A DNA stretch of 64,000 bases from Planctomycetota bacterium (GTDB lineage: Bacteria; Planctomycetota; Planctomycetia; Planctomycetales; Planctomycetaceae). Where the stretch lies: assembly GCA_014584345.1 (NCBI GenBank), contig JACTNB010000035.1:1-64000 (forward strand). Direction: 5' to 3'. Below the pieces are notes generated by a model. That model was not told the origin of the DNA and made no database searches. It saw nothing but the letters and a program-made list of their open reading frames with translations. A program made the position numbers and the translations under genes. Below, piece by piece: positions 42,327 to 51,934 of the stretch (the first letter of the stretch is position 1; each line of letters opens with the position of its first letter).

Positions 42327-44507
42327 CTATGCAGCGCCCTTGCTCTTCACGGCGGCCCGCTGATCCTGCATGGCGCAGCCGAAGTCGAAGTAGCCCCGCC
42401 ACTGCATGCCGAGCGTGTTGAAGTCGGTCTCGCCGCTTTCGATCGTCGGCACCCGCTTGCCACGCAGGTAGGCGATCTCGATCGCGGCCACGTCGTTGGG
42501 ATCGGCCAGCAGATACCACGCGGTCGTGCTGTTGCCGGTGATCGACGTGACGCTCAGGTAGGGAGAGCAGACCGGCCGGAACTTCCCGGCGTGCGGGTTG
42601 TTAACCGGCTTGGCCTTGTTGTTGGCCGGCACCTGGTTGAGCGGCAGTTCCTTGAACAGTTGCTCGGAGGTCACTTTGAGTGACGTCGGGACGAGGATGA
42701 TCGCTGGTTGCACCAGGATCGGCTTCCCCTGCTTGTCGACCCGGTCCAGGAACATCCGCTCGGCGACCGTCAGGGAGTCAATGTCGAGCGCCGTCTCCGC
42801 CCCCTCGAAGTAGTTCTTGTTGTTCGTCGAGAAGAAGTTGCCGGGGTTCGCCAGCAGCAGCGTGAACACGACTTCTTCCAGCGCCAGCGCCGACATTCGG
42901 CCGATGGCGCGGGGGATCTGCAGGAACGCCCCCAGGTCGTCGTTGATCATCATCTGCCGGGTGAGGGCGATCATCCGCCCCCAGGTTTCCAGCTGATTGG
43001 TGTAGGCTTCTTCGTCCAGTCCCGCGTGCTTGATCTCGCCGTCCGGGCCGACCTTCTGGAAGATGCCGGCCGCCGTCATGCGGTAGCGGGTCACCTGCTT
43101 GAAGTCGTTGACGTCGGTCGCGCCGCAGATCTGTGTCGCCACGGCGTTGACCGCCTCATAGGCGGCCAGCATCGTTTTGGTGGCGACATTCGACAGGATG
43201 CCCGCCAGGCTGATAGTCGAGAACCCGCCCGAGGCCTGGATCAGCCGGTCATTGGCGGAAAACGCCGCCCGGATCACATCGTTGTCGATCTTCCCCGGCC
43301 GAACATGGCCCCCGGCGGCCCGGATCACCTCGTACAGCAGCATGTGCAGGCTCGACCCCTGCAGTTCGCGGGAGGTCGCCTGGTTCATCACCCGCTCATC
43401 GTACCACTGGCCGACCCGCGACTCCGGGAGTCCGGCGGTCATACAGAGCGCCGCTTCGAGTGACGCGGCCCGGCGGCCGCTGCCATCCTCGCCGTAGATC
43501 GGCTGCACTTCCGCCCGCTCGGCTCTCAGGAGTTCGAGTTCGACCTTCGTCACGTCCCATCCTTCGTCAATGGCTCGGGCTTCGAGTTCCGGGAACCGAC
43601 CCGCGAACAGTTGGGAAATGGCGGCAATCCGCTTCCGTTCGGTGGTCCAGCGTTTCCGCAGTTGATCGATTGGATCGATTGGATCGAGGGGCGGTTGCGG
43701 GGTGGGGTTGGTCACGGTCGTCGCGCCCGACGCCGTGACTGGAGGAGCGTTGGTCGATTCTGGGTCTTCTGAATCCGTCGTTTCCCCATCGGCCTGAGCA
43801 TTGAACAGCGTCCGCAGGCTGGTCGACTGTTGTTCGGTGAGCGTATTCATGTCGAAGCCCTGAGCCGCGACCCACTGTTCGAATTCCATCGATTGCACCT
43901 CGATCTGGTTGGAAGAGCCTGGAGAACCGGCGGCCATGCGGGCGACCGTCTGGTCATCCGCCCCGAGCGCCACAAAACTGACTTCCCGCAGCGTCGACTG
44001 CCGGGCGACGTAGAGCGGTCCGCTGAACTTGCGGCCGTTGACCTCGACCGCTTCGCCCCGGTCGACGAAGACCATCCGCTGGGCGCTGGCCCCGATGGAG
44101 GCTTGCCAGGGGAACCCGTTGTCCCCCGATTCGCTCACTTCGCGAGCATGGTCGTTGGAGCCGGAGACGATCCCGCCCAGGCGAATGGAAGAACCGTTGA
44201 TCTCGATCGTCTCGGTGTGCCCGACGATCCGGCCGGCGTCATGATCCCGCAGGATGGGGCGGCTCTTCGCCGGAATCCGCATCCCGGAAAGGTCGACCAC
44301 CACGGGAAACGGGAAAGTGGCCAGGAGCAGTTTGCCCCCGGTGTAGGCGGTCATGCTGAACCGCCGCAGCTTGCGCGGTTCGTTCGACTCGGGATCTGCC
44401 GCTTCCAGCCGGAAGTCGCTCGTCCCGCTGGCTTCGATGATTCGAAAGTCCGCCGGCACTTGAACGGGGTCAGGCGGCAGGATCCTGTTCGTCTGCGCTT
44501 TCGGCAT
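42327..44507 (-). CDS. Prohead protease fused to major capsid protein
   Basis: The ATG at 44507 with AGGAG four bases upstream is preferred; 726 residues. Residues about 50-190 look like an S78/Clp-type prohead protease (RPILRDHDAGRIVGHTE; SIGASAQRM with a candidate Ser). A Pro/Thr-rich linker covers about 240-285. Residues about 300-720 form a large capsid domain (FNTLGMQWRGYFDFGCAM at the end), similar to Mu-like and fusion capsids. The fused protease would be removed by self-cleavage in assembly. It overlaps the portal gene end by about 38 bp. Confidence 0.86.
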   Translation of the reverse strand: MPKAQTNRILPPDPVQVPADFRIIEASGTSDFRLEAADPESNEPRKLRRFSMTAYTGGKLLLATFPFPVVVDLSGMRIPAKSRPILRDHDAGRIVGHTETIEINGSSIRLGGIVSGSNDHAREVSESGDNGFPWQASIGASAQRMVFVDRGEAVEVNGRKFSGPLYVARQSTLREVSFVALGADDQTVARMAAGSPGSSNQIEVQSMEFEQWVAAQGFDMNTLTEQQSTSLRTLFNAQADGETTDSEDPESTNAPPVTASGATTVTNPTPQPPLDPIDPIDQLRKRWTTERKRIAAISQLFAGRFPELEARAIDEGWDVTKVELELLRAERAEVQPIYGEDGSGRRAASLEAALCMTAGLPESRVGQWYDERVMNQATSRELQGSSLHMLLYEVIRAAGGHVRPGKIDNDVIRAAFSANDRLIQASGGFSTISLAGILSNVATKTMLAAYEAVNAVATQICGATDVNDFKQVTRYRMTAAGIFQKVGPDGEIKHAGLDEEAYTNQLETWGRMIALTRQMMINDDLGAFLQIPRAIGRMSALALEEVVFTLLLANPGNFFSTNNKNYFEGAETALDIDSLTVAERMFLDRVDKQGKPILVQPAIILVPTSLKVTSEQLFKELPLNQVPANNKAKPVNNPHAGKFRPVCSPYLSVTSITGNSTTAWYLLADPNDVAAIEIAYLRGKRVPTIESGETDFNTLGMQWRGYFDFGCAMQDQRAAVKSKGAA

Positions 44508-45981
44508 CCGACTCCTCATGGTTCCGTTCGGCGGGCTGGCCGGGGACGGGCAGCCCCAGTTGACTCATCAGTTCCAGTTCCTTGGCCCGCTGCCGCAGTT
44601 GCGTCTCCCAGTCGAGCCCGCGCCGGGCGTATTCATCCGCGTAGGTGGTGGTGTGGTTCGCCAGCCGCAGCGCTTGGGCACTGGACTCTTTCAGCGGATC
44701 GACGTGCTCGTGGCCGTCGAAGAACCAGGTGTGTTCCCAGGGCACGGCCCTGGACCGGGTGCCTCCGCACGGCTCCGCCGAGCTCCGGCAGAGTTCCGGC
44801 AGGTAGCCTGGAATGAGTGCAGCCTCCGTCAGCCAGGCGGCGAGAATTCGATCGAGCACGACCGTTTCCAGATGGGCCTGCTCGACGCGGACCGACTTGA
44901 AGTACATCTGGTGATCGAGGCGGCCGGATGCGTAGTTGTAGCCCGAAGAGTTCCCGGCCGAGATCGCGAACGGCATGTTCAGGCAGCGGGCGATCTCGTT
45001 CAGGATCTCCTTCTTGAACTCGGCATAGGTCGTTGTGGGCTGAGATGCTTCCAGCTGGCTCATTTTCCAGCCGCCGGGCATCGTCATCAGCATGCCCCGT
45101 TCGAGCTCGATGAGGTCCATCGGCTCGACCGACTCCGCTTCGCCATTGGCGGGGGCATCGGTGTAGAGCACCCCGCCGGGGAGAGCGGCAATCTCAGCAG
45201 CGGTGATGACGGCGAGGGTGTACCGTCGGAGGTGAGCGAATAGCGGCAGCGCCGGCGTGATGTCGGGAATCCCCCGTCCCTGACCAGCGCGGTCCCGCCG
45301 GAAGTAATGAATCACGTTCCGCGCCGGGACGCGGATGTACTCGCCGTACAGCGCCCCGGTCGAATCGCCGGGATGCTGCTTGAGGAGGTGGTACTCGACC
45401 GGATTGCCGAACCGGTCGAACACCACACCGTCGATCGCATTCGGCTCCAGGCCGAACAGGTCGGGCGTCGTCACCTGGTCCGCTTCGACCAGTTTCAGAT
45501 CGAGCTTGACCGGTGTGGGCAGGGCCGGGTTGTTGATCAGCGTCGCGAACCCCTCGCCATCGGAGGCCCGCGCCATCCGCAACGTGCGGAGTTTCTCGGG
45601 AAGACCCACGACGCGGGACCATCGCATCCATTCCGCTTCGATCCGCCGGTTGGCCTCGGCGCTGGCGGTTAGCATCTGCAGCCGGGGTCCGGTGCCGATC
45701 ACGTCATTCGCCAGCGTGAGCACAATCCCGCGGGCATAACTGTTGTTGGCAACTTCGTACCGGGCCCGGTTTCGCAGCAGGCGACGGACGTCGGGACTGT
45801 TGGCCGCGTTGGCCGACAGGTTATCGGCATTCGCCCAGTGCCGGCGGTTCTCGTCGCTCGTCGTCGCCGCGTCATACCGCGCCCGGATCAGTCGCAGCGT
45901 CTGGACGACCGCCGGCGAGGGGGTCGCAGTCCGCGACGGCAGAAGTTGACGCAGCCAGCCCAGCAAGGGCAGTTTCTCCAC
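44470..45981 (-). CDS. Phage portal protein, lambda family
   Basis: A 503-residue protein starting at a GTG. Features of lambda-type portals include RARYDAATTSDENRRHWANA near residue 35, YARGIVLTLANDVIGTGPRL at about 85, NVIHYFRRDRAGQGRGIPD near 225 and DHQMYFKSVRVEQAHLE near 360. It forms the dodecameric DNA channel and binds the terminase. No strong ribosome site precedes the GTG, suggesting coupled translation with the small gene upstream. Confidence 0.92.
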   Translation of the reverse strand: MEKLPLLGWLRQLLPSRTATPSPAVVQTLRLIRARYDAATTSDENRRHWANADNLSANAANSPDVRRLLRNRARYEVANNSYARGIVLTLANDVIGTGPRLQMLTASAEANRRIEAEWMRWSRVVGLPEKLRTLRMARASDGEGFATLINNPALPTPVKLDLKLVEADQVTTPDLFGLEPNAIDGVVFDRFGNPVEYHLLKQHPGDSTGALYGEYIRVPARNVIHYFRRDRAGQGRGIPDITPALPLFAHLRRYTLAVITAAEIAALPGGVLYTDAPANGEAESVEPMDLIELERGMLMTMPGGWKMSQLEASQPTTTYAEFKKEILNEIARCLNMPFAISAGNSSGYNYASGRLDHQMYFKSVRVEQAHLETVVLDRILAAWLTEAALIPGYLPELCRSSAEPCGGTRSRAVPWEHTWFFDGHEHVDPLKESSAQALRLANHTTTYADEYARRGLDWETQLRQRAKELELMSQLGLPVPGQPAERNHEESDAESADEQDPAA

Positions 45982-46035
45982 AGAAAGAACTGAATCGCAG
46001 ACCAGCGTGGTTGCGACAGGAAGCCACTGCCGGGG

Positions 46036-46236
46036 TCAGGAAGCCCCGGGGGGACTGAGTTTGGTGAAGCGGACGCCACGGGACTTGGACTTCACCGCCT
46101 GCTTGGAGGCGAGAAAGCGGTCCGCTTCAATCTGGTCCTTGAGGGAGTGCTGCTTCACGCCGCCGGCATCGCCGTGGGCCTCGGCAGGCCCCTGGGCATT
46201 TTCGCGAATCGTCTGATCGAGCGGCTGGTCTGGCAT
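46036..46236 (-). CDS. Small hypothetical protein between terminase and portal
   Basis: 66 residues, hydrophilic and basic at the end (LASKQAVKSKSRGVRFTKL). It occupies the place where tailed phages often carry a small head-tail joining or gpW-like protein between terminase and portal, although sequence identity to gpW is not visible. No other domain found. Confidence 0.55.
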   Translation of the reverse strand: MPDQPLDQTIRENAQGPAEAHGDAGGVKQHSLKDQIEADRFLASKQAVKSKSRGVRFTKLSPPGAS

Positions 46237-46316
46237 GATGAAAAACTGTCCCTCCCTATATTATTTACGTTTCGAGAGCCCCAAAGTGGCGTCGACTTTT
46301 TGCGAAGATTTTGGAG

Positions 46317-48650
46317 TCACGCCCGGTTTCGCCCTTTCTTCAATGCGGAAAGTTTGATGCGCCGCGGCGTTGCGCTGACTGCGCCGGATTGATGCTCCGA
46401 CAGCTTCACTCCCAGGATGGAAGCGCCCACCGCGCAGCCCACCAGGCAGTCGAGCCAGTGGTTGTCGGGCTGGCCGGGACGGGGTTTCCATTCATCGACA
46501 GTGCGGCCGCGACCTTCGGTCCGGACCCGGTATTCGGCGACGAGGTGTTCCGCAAACAGGCGATGGGGCTCGGGCTTCTGGCCGAACAGCGACAGCGAGC
46601 CTTTATCAGCGATGGCCACCGCCAACCTGGCGAACACGAACGACTTCCAGAAGTTGGTATCGAACGAGATGTGCCGGACCGCCCGCTTCCCCATCACGCC
46701 GGGGATGCGCCAGTTGAGACCGACCCGGTCCCCCGGCCGGCGCTTGTAGTCCGAGAACGGGAGACTCGAGGCCCCCACAAACCGCCCGTGGCTCGGGAGC
46801 AGCAATGCGGCATGGGGCGACTGCCGACAGAACTGGTACACCACGTCGGTCGACGTGCCCCAGTTGGCATCGATCAGGCAGCGTTCGATCCGCAGCGAGG
46901 CTCCATCCTCGCGCTGCCATTCGCGGGCCAGCTGCTTTTCGGTGAGCGCCTGCAGTCCCGCATAGATCGCTCCTTCGAGCCCAGTTCCTTCGGCGACGGT
47001 CGACAGCGTCTTCGTCACATCGCGCAGCGAGAAGTACGCCCGCTGCGGATCGGGCCACGCTCCATACTCCAGCACCGCTCCGCTGAAATCTTCGCCCCAG
47101 CCGCAGACGACGTAGAACAGCAGTTTCTGTTGGACGTCGATGAACATCGTCAGGTGCTGGCAGCCGAGCGGCACCCGCCCCTTCGGCAGGCCGTTCAGCT
47201 TGGCCGCGATCTGATCCGCCGTGAGTTCGTTCTCGTCCGCCTGCACCTCGGGAAGCGGTTCATTCTGGTACTCCGCCCAGAACGCCGCTTCATCCTGAAG
47301 TTTGAGGTTCATCGCGTGCTGGATCGCGGACAGCTCGTCGTAGTTGAACCGCACGGACCAGGCGATGGTCGCCCCCGCATCCATCGCCGCCTGGTGCTGG
47401 CGATAGAACTCCGTGGCCGCGGCACCCCCGTCCTCGTTTCGTAGACCCTCAGCCCGGAGCTCGGCATACCGATCCCAGAGCTTCGTGTCAGTGGGGAACG
47501 CATAGACCATCTTGGTCCGCTCCCCCTGCCACGACGGGTGATGATCGCGGTTCAGAATCCGGTCGGCCATGTCGCCGGGGCGGATGACCGTGCAAGGCAT
47601 GATCCCGGAGATCTTGTGCCCCGGCCCGGCGAGGCCCAGGACGGCCCCGGCCAGGATGCTTTCTCGCTGCTGGCACTGGGAAACCGATCGAGCGGATTCG
47701 TCTGTTTGCGGGTCATCGAGCACCACCAGCGAAGGCCGGACCGACTTCCCATCCGGCCGTTTGAACTTCATCCCCCGGATGCGGCCGGTGATACCGGCGA
47801 CCTTGATGATTGCGCCGCTCGCCAATGCGCGACAATCGTCACGGATCAATGCGCCGAGAGTTTCATCTTCGGACCAGCCCTTCGGCTGTAGCGTCGGCAG
47901 GACGATGTACTTCGCCGTCCAGCCGATGTGGGTTCGTTCTCCCTGGTACAGCTGTCCGTTACAGCGGTTGGCGATCCCGTCCAGCGACTGGATCGGATGA
48001 CAGACTTCAGGATAGTCGGCCAGCAGTAGTTCGTTGGCATCCAGTTCGGTCTTGATCGATTCGAGCATGTCCATCGCATGCCCTTCATCCGAACCGATGA
48101 GACAGACGAACTCCCGGTGGCCGTTAAGCACCGCCCAGATGCAGGCGCACTCACAGATGGTTGTCTTCCCGCTGCCGCGTGGCATCGCCATCGCAAACAG
48201 GCCACCCTGCAGCACCGCCTGTTCAATTTTCCGCAGCACCTTCAGGTGGTCGTTGGACCATGCCAGGTGGAACGACTGCGGGAAGTACGCCTCGCAGAAG
48301 TACTGAAAGTTCGTGGCGGCGTTGGTCCGCCGCGCGGGATCGGCAATTGCCGGCAGATCACCGATGTCCCGGCCGGCTGCCGAAAGCTCCGCACTGCGCC
48401 GGGCCGCCCGGTCCTTGTGCTGGTCGTAGGACTCAGGGGCCGGTGCGGGTTTCGGGTTGTGCCGCTCCCAGGCCAGCCACGCGGCATACCGGACGAGGTC
48501 GACGCGGTTCCCGTCGCCAATCCGAAAGCCCGCGCGCTGGCGGTCGCGGTACAACTGCCGCTCGCTGGTCACCTCGCCCAGCGGGGTCGAGTTGAGCAGC
48601 CGAACCAACTCGCTCGGCTTCAGTTGTCTGGGATCAATCGCCACGGCCAT
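46317..48650 (-). CDS. Phage terminase large subunit with added N-terminal recognition domain
   Basis: A 777-residue protein. The packaging ATPase shows Walker A AMPRGSGKTT at about residues 155-164 and Walker B LVVLDDPQ near 300. The nuclease half has TMFIDVQQ, ERCLIDANWGT and NHWLDCLVG as candidate metal-binding acids. The first 60 residues (ELVRLLNSTPLGEVTSERQ ... LVRYAAWLAW) form an extra helical domain also found in the small gene upstream (48634) and in an HNH nuclease (51931). The start overlaps the small gene by 17 bp. Confidence 0.9.
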   Translation of the reverse strand: MAVAIDPRQLKPSELVRLLNSTPLGEVTSERQLYRDRQRAGFRIGDGNRVDLVRYAAWLAWERHNPKPAPAPESYDQHKDRAARRSAELSAAGRDIGDLPAIADPARRTNAATNFQYFCEAYFPQSFHLAWSNDHLKVLRKIEQAVLQGGLFAMAMPRGSGKTTICECACIWAVLNGHREFVCLIGSDEGHAMDMLESIKTELDANELLLADYPEVCHPIQSLDGIANRCNGQLYQGERTHIGWTAKYIVLPTLQPKGWSEDETLGALIRDDCRALASGAIIKVAGITGRIRGMKFKRPDGKSVRPSLVVLDDPQTDESARSVSQCQQRESILAGAVLGLAGPGHKISGIMPCTVIRPGDMADRILNRDHHPSWQGERTKMVYAFPTDTKLWDRYAELRAEGLRNEDGGAAATEFYRQHQAAMDAGATIAWSVRFNYDELSAIQHAMNLKLQDEAAFWAEYQNEPLPEVQADENELTADQIAAKLNGLPKGRVPLGCQHLTMFIDVQQKLLFYVVCGWGEDFSGAVLEYGAWPDPQRAYFSLRDVTKTLSTVAEGTGLEGAIYAGLQALTEKQLAREWQREDGASLRIERCLIDANWGTSTDVVYQFCRQSPHAALLLPSHGRFVGASSLPFSDYKRRPGDRVGLNWRIPGVMGKRAVRHISFDTNFWKSFVFARLAVAIADKGSLSLFGQKPEPHRLFAEHLVAEYRVRTEGRGRTVDEWKPRPGQPDNHWLDCLVGCAVGASILGVKLSEHQSGAVSATPRRIKLSALKKGRNRA

Positions 48651-48846
48651 ACTCCCCGCGCGAAGACGACAGCCAGGCTGCGTATGTCACCAGGTTGATC
48701 GTGCCGTCGCCGTTCGTCGGCGCGCCGGCGGCCACGTCCGCTTCGATCTGCTCAGCCCGGATCACGCGGCCACCCGCCTTCGACAGCAGCTTCGCCGCGT
48801 CGGCCAGCGGGAGTGCCAGGGGGTTGATCGGGCGACGTTCGGACAT
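48634..48846 (-). CDS. Terminase-associated small DNA-binding-like protein
   Basis: A 70-residue protein beginning at the ATG at 48846. Almost all of it matches the domain at the terminase N-terminus: AAKLLSKAGGRVIRAEQIEA with GDGTINLVTYAAWLSS, where the terminase has ELVRLLN ... GDGNRVDLVRYAAWLAW. Position just before the large terminase suits a small-terminase function. The helical pattern suggests DNA binding, inferred rather than shown. Confidence 0.65.
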   Translation of the reverse strand: MSERRPINPLALPLADAAKLLSKAGGRVIRAEQIEADVAAGAPTNGDGTINLVTYAAWLSSSRGEYGRGD

Positions 48847-48973
48847 CTCAAAAACCTGCTGAATTCCTCGTGAATCGCTGCGGAACCGAGTGGATGTCGT
48901 TCCGCAGTCGAGGTAACTCGTGTCCTGTCGCCACCGCGATGCGAACCACGAAAACAGACCGAAAGGCCCACCG

Positions 48974-49189
48974 ATGAACGCCCGCCAGACGACCGCGAAG
49001 CACGCCGCAACGATGGCCGCTCTGCTCACCCGGATGCAGGCCGCCGCCAGCACGATCCCCCACCAGGAACGGATCAACTGGGGCCACGCCGAACAGATGC
49101 ACGACGCCCTCCGCTACGCGGTCTCCGCCGCGTTCGCGATGGGGGTGGTGAGCGAGCAGGAAGCCGCCGACTTGGGATTCCCCTGCTAA
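48974..49189 (+). CDS. Small hypothetical protein (counter-strand island)
   Basis: A 71-residue helical protein starting at the ATG at 48974, preceded by AAAGG. It includes HAATMAALLTRMQAAASTI and MHDALRYAVSAAFAMGVVS. The first of four plus-strand genes embedded in a minus-strand phage block, divergent from the terminase genes. No family recognised; a regulator or host-takeover protein is possible. Confidence 0.6.
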   Translation: MNARQTTAKHAATMAALLTRMQAAASTIPHQERINWGHAEQMHDALRYAVSAAFAMGVVSEQEAADLGFPC

Positions 49190-49208
49190 CCTCACCGGAG
49201 ACCAACCG

Positions 49209-49412
49209 ATGAACGCACCGACCGCACTCCAGACGTTGGACGAACTCGACCAGGAACTCCGTCGGCACATCGGCCGGCTGCTGGAGATCGCCTGCGACGA
49301 CTGGCAGGTTTCGAACCTGATCTACGACGCGATCCAGCAAGCCGCCCGCACGGGCCAGGCCTGCCGGGCGCTGCAGCGCGAACTCGGGTCCGACGACCCC
49401 GCCGCGACCTGA
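49209..49412 (+). CDS. Small hypothetical protein (counter-strand island)
   Basis: 67 residues, acidic and helical (LDELDQELRRHIGRLLEIAC, LIYDAIQQAARTGQACRAL). GGAG precedes the ATG by about 9 bases. It follows the preceding small gene by 19 bp on the same strand, suggesting one transcript. No family recognised. Confidence 0.6.
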   Translation: MNAPTALQTLDELDQELRRHIGRLLEIACDDWQVSNLIYDAIQQAARTGQACRALQRELGSDDPAAT

Positions 49413-49501
49413 TGCCGAAACGCCTCCGGGCGTCGTCGCGGGGTGGTGCCCGCGGCCTGACGATGGCAGCCAACCATCACCACCGAAACGGGAGAACGAC
49501 G

Positions 49502-50230
49502 ATGGCGACCAAAACCAAGTCCGCGAAGATCACGAGCGTCAAGAAGGGGGAGATCTACGAAACCAACTCCGGGCAATTGATCGAGGTGACCAGCGGCCGC
49601 CTCACAGACGAAGGGGAGCACGGGGCCTCGTTCGAAGGTCGAACGATCGAGTTCAACCTGGAGACCGGCCACCCCAACCGCGCCAAGACGACCGACCGGT
49701 TCTACCTGGATGAGCTGGCGAAGAAGCTCTCCAAGAAGGACTACGATGAATGGGTCGAGATCGGCCGCCGCGAGGCCGAGGCGCTGACGGATGCCAAGGC
49801 CCCGGCCCCCGAAACGGTACTGGCCAAGGCGACCAAGCCCGCCGCCGCGAAACCCGCGAAGGTCCGCCAGCCCAAGGTCGCCGGCAAGCTCAGCCAACTC
49901 GACGCGGCGGTCAAGGTGATGACCGAAGCGGGCCAGCCGATGACGACCAAGGCGATGATCGAGGCGATGGCCGCCCAAGGGTATTGGACCAGCCCCGGCG
50001 GAGCGACCCCCTGGGCCACGCTGTATTCCGCCCTGATCCGCGAGATCGCCAACAAGGGGGATGAGTCCCGATTCGCCAAGGTCGACAGGGGCCAGTTCAC
50101 TCTGAACGCCGGGACTGCCCCCGCGGCGAAGCCGGCCGCGAAGGCCACGGGCAAGAAGGCCGCCAAGAAGTCCAAGCCCGCGGACGGCACCCCCGGCCCG
50201 AAGTCGGTCTCTGATCTCTTCAAGATTTGA
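49502..50230 (+). CDS. HARE-HTH winged-helix domain protein with Ala/Lys-rich linkers
   Basis: 242 residues from the ATG at 49502. The N-terminal 75 residues form a small beta domain (KKGEIYETNSGQLIEV). Residues about 135-205 match the HARE-HTH fold (SQLDAAVKVMTEAGQPMTTK, YWTSPGGATPWATLYSAL). Basic Ala/Lys/Pro-rich linkers flank it and resemble histone H1-like tails. HARE-HTH domains couple DNA binding with modified-base or restriction and replication functions. Here a regulator or DNA-compacting protein of the phage is plausible. Confidence 0.78.
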   Translation: MATKTKSAKITSVKKGEIYETNSGQLIEVTSGRLTDEGEHGASFEGRTIEFNLETGHPNRAKTTDRFYLDELAKKLSKKDYDEWVEIGRREAEALTDAKAPAPETVLAKATKPAAAKPAKVRQPKVAGKLSQLDAAVKVMTEAGQPMTTKAMIEAMAAQGYWTSPGGATPWATLYSALIREIANKGDESRFAKVDRGQFTLNAGTAPAAKPAAKATGKKAAKKSKPADGTPGPKSVSDLFKI

Positions 50231-50239
50231 GGTAACTCC

Positions 50240-50527
50240 ATGACCAAACCCGAACTGACAATTGCCGATGCGATTCGCGAGGTGACCGTCGCGATGCAGA
50301 AGGCGATTGCCGATGGGTATCGGTCTCGCATGATCGATGCCGACGACCTGATCGAGGTGCTGCTCGCGATCGCGGATCGACTCGACCCGCCGGTGCCAGA
50401 CACGACGAACCAGGTTGTCTGTCCTTGCCCCGATTGCGGCATGGCCGACGCCGACCGGCTGGTCTGGCAGAATGGTGAATTCGTCCGCTGCGACGCCTGC
50501 GGGACGATCTACGCTCCCGACGCATGA
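50240..50527 (+). CDS. Zinc-ribbon hypothetical protein
   Basis: 95 residues. A helical N-terminus (ADAIREVTVAMQKAIADGY, DDLIEVLLAIADRL) is followed by a zinc ribbon with CPDCG and CDACG spaced by about 20 residues. It begins 10 bp after the HARE-HTH gene and is the last plus-strand gene of the island. No precise family assigned. Confidence 0.65.
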   Translation: MTKPELTIADAIREVTVAMQKAIADGYRSRMIDADDLIEVLLAIADRLDPPVPDTTNQVVCPCPDCGMADADRLVWQNGEFVRCDACGTIYAPDA

Positions 50528-50605
50528 CAATCTGACCACCGGGAATTCCCCGGCGACGCCCCACGCCACCAACGTGAGGGCGTTTTCTCGTTGGCGGCGT
50601 GGTCG

Positions 50606-51934
50606 TCACGCGGCAACCTTACCGGCGGAAACGCGTTCCGCCTTCTCCCCAGTGAATTGCTCGTAGCGCTGGACGATCACGTCGCAATACAGCGGATCGA
50701 GTTCCATCAGGAATGCCCGGCGTCCTGTTTGCTGGGCGGCGATCAGGGTCGAGCCGCTGCCGCCGAAGAGATCGAGGACGTTCTCGCCGGTTCGCGATGA
50801 GAACTGCATCGCCCGCACGGCCAGTTCGACCGGCTTCTCGGTCAGGTGGACCATGCTCTGCGGGTTCACCTTCTTCACGTGCCAGAGGTCGGTGGCATTG
50901 TTCGGGCCGAAGAACTCGTGGGCGGCGCCTTCGCGCCAACCGTAGAACGCGAGCTCAAAACAGCCCATCATGTCCTTCCTGGTCAAAACGGGATGCTGTT
51001 TGTCCCAGACGACGGCCTGGCTGAAGTAGAGTCCATGCTTCTTCAGAAACGGCGGATAGTTGCCGAGGTTTGCATAGCCGCCCCAGATGTAGAACCCCCG
51101 CCCCGGCACCAGCACGCGGGCGATGTTGCCGAACCAGGCGTCCAGCAGCCGGTCGAACTCGTCATCGGAGACGAAGTCGTTCGCCAGCGGGCGGTCCTTG
51201 GCCCGCAGTTTTTTTTGTGTTGGCTTCGACTTCTCCGGGTGCCGGGCCACGTCCATCGACTGGTGATGCGTCGTCCCCTGGAACGAGGACAGCCCGGCGG
51301 CGATCGCATTGTTGCTGCGAGGCTCGACCTTCACGTTATACGGCGGGTCAGTGTTGCAGAGGTGAATCGGCTGGCCATCGAGCAGGCGGTCGAGGTCAGC
51401 GGGCATGCTGCTGTCCCCGCACAGCAGGCGGTGTTCGCCGAGTAGCCACAGATCGCCGGGCTTGGTGATTGCCTCGTCCGGCGGCGCGGGAATCTCGTCC
51501 GGATCGGTCAGTCCTTCCTGCACACCGGGGTCGAGCAGCTTGGCCAGCTCGTCCTGATCGAAACCCAGCAGGCCAAGGTCAAAGTCCATCCCCTGCAACT
51601 CGGCCAGTTCGATCGGCAAGAGTTCGAGGTTCCACTCGGCGATCTCGGCGGTCTTGTTGTCTGCGATGCGGAGAGCTTTGATCTTCTCCGGCGACAGCCC
51701 GCGAGCGACGTGGACCGGCACTTCGGAGAGGCCGAGCTTCCTGGCGGCCTTCAACCGGGTGTGGCCAATGATGATCACCCCCTCTTCGTCGACCACGATC
51801 GGTTGCCGGAATCCGAATTCCTGAATCGATCGGGCTACTGCCTCGACCGCATCGTCATTCAGTCGTGGGTTTTTGTCGTAGGGGATCAGACGATCAATCG
51901 GCCAGGTTTCGATGGTCATGGTGTTTGCGATCAT
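50606..51934 (-). CDS. ParB-domain-fused DNA methyltransferase
   Basis: A 442-residue protein. Residues about 10-100 form a ParB/Srx-like nuclease-type domain (GFRQPIVVDEEGVIIIGHTR). Residues about 165-440 are an N6-adenine or N4-cytosine methyltransferase. The catalytic motif DPPY is at 196-199 and the AdoMet motif DLFGGSGST near 405, so the order is that of the beta class. No cognate restriction gene is present; phage methyltransferases of this kind usually protect phage DNA. The ATG overlaps the HNH stop (ATGA). Confidence 0.9.
   Translation of the reverse strand: MIANTMTIETWPIDRLIPYDKNPRLNDDAVEAVARSIQEFGFRQPIVVDEEGVIIIGHTRLKAARKLGLSEVPVHVARGLSPEKIKALRIADNKTAEIAEWNLELLPIELAELQGMDFDLGLLGFDQDELAKLLDPGVQEGLTDPDEIPAPPDEAITKPGDLWLLGEHRLLCGDSSMPADLDRLLDGQPIHLCNTDPPYNVKVEPRSNNAIAAGLSSFQGTTHHQSMDVARHPEKSKPTQKKLRAKDRPLANDFVSDDEFDRLLDAWFGNIARVLVPGRGFYIWGGYANLGNYPPFLKKHGLYFSQAVVWDKQHPVLTRKDMMGCFELAFYGWREGAAHEFFGPNNATDLWHVKKVNPQSMVHLTEKPVELAVRAMQFSSRTGENVLDLFGGSGSTLIAAQQTGRRAFLMELDPLYCDVIVQRYEQFTGEKAERVSAGKVAA

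Noticed and set aside
46311..47444. Plus-strand open frame of 377 codons
   Set aside because: Antisense to terminase; no recognisable domain.
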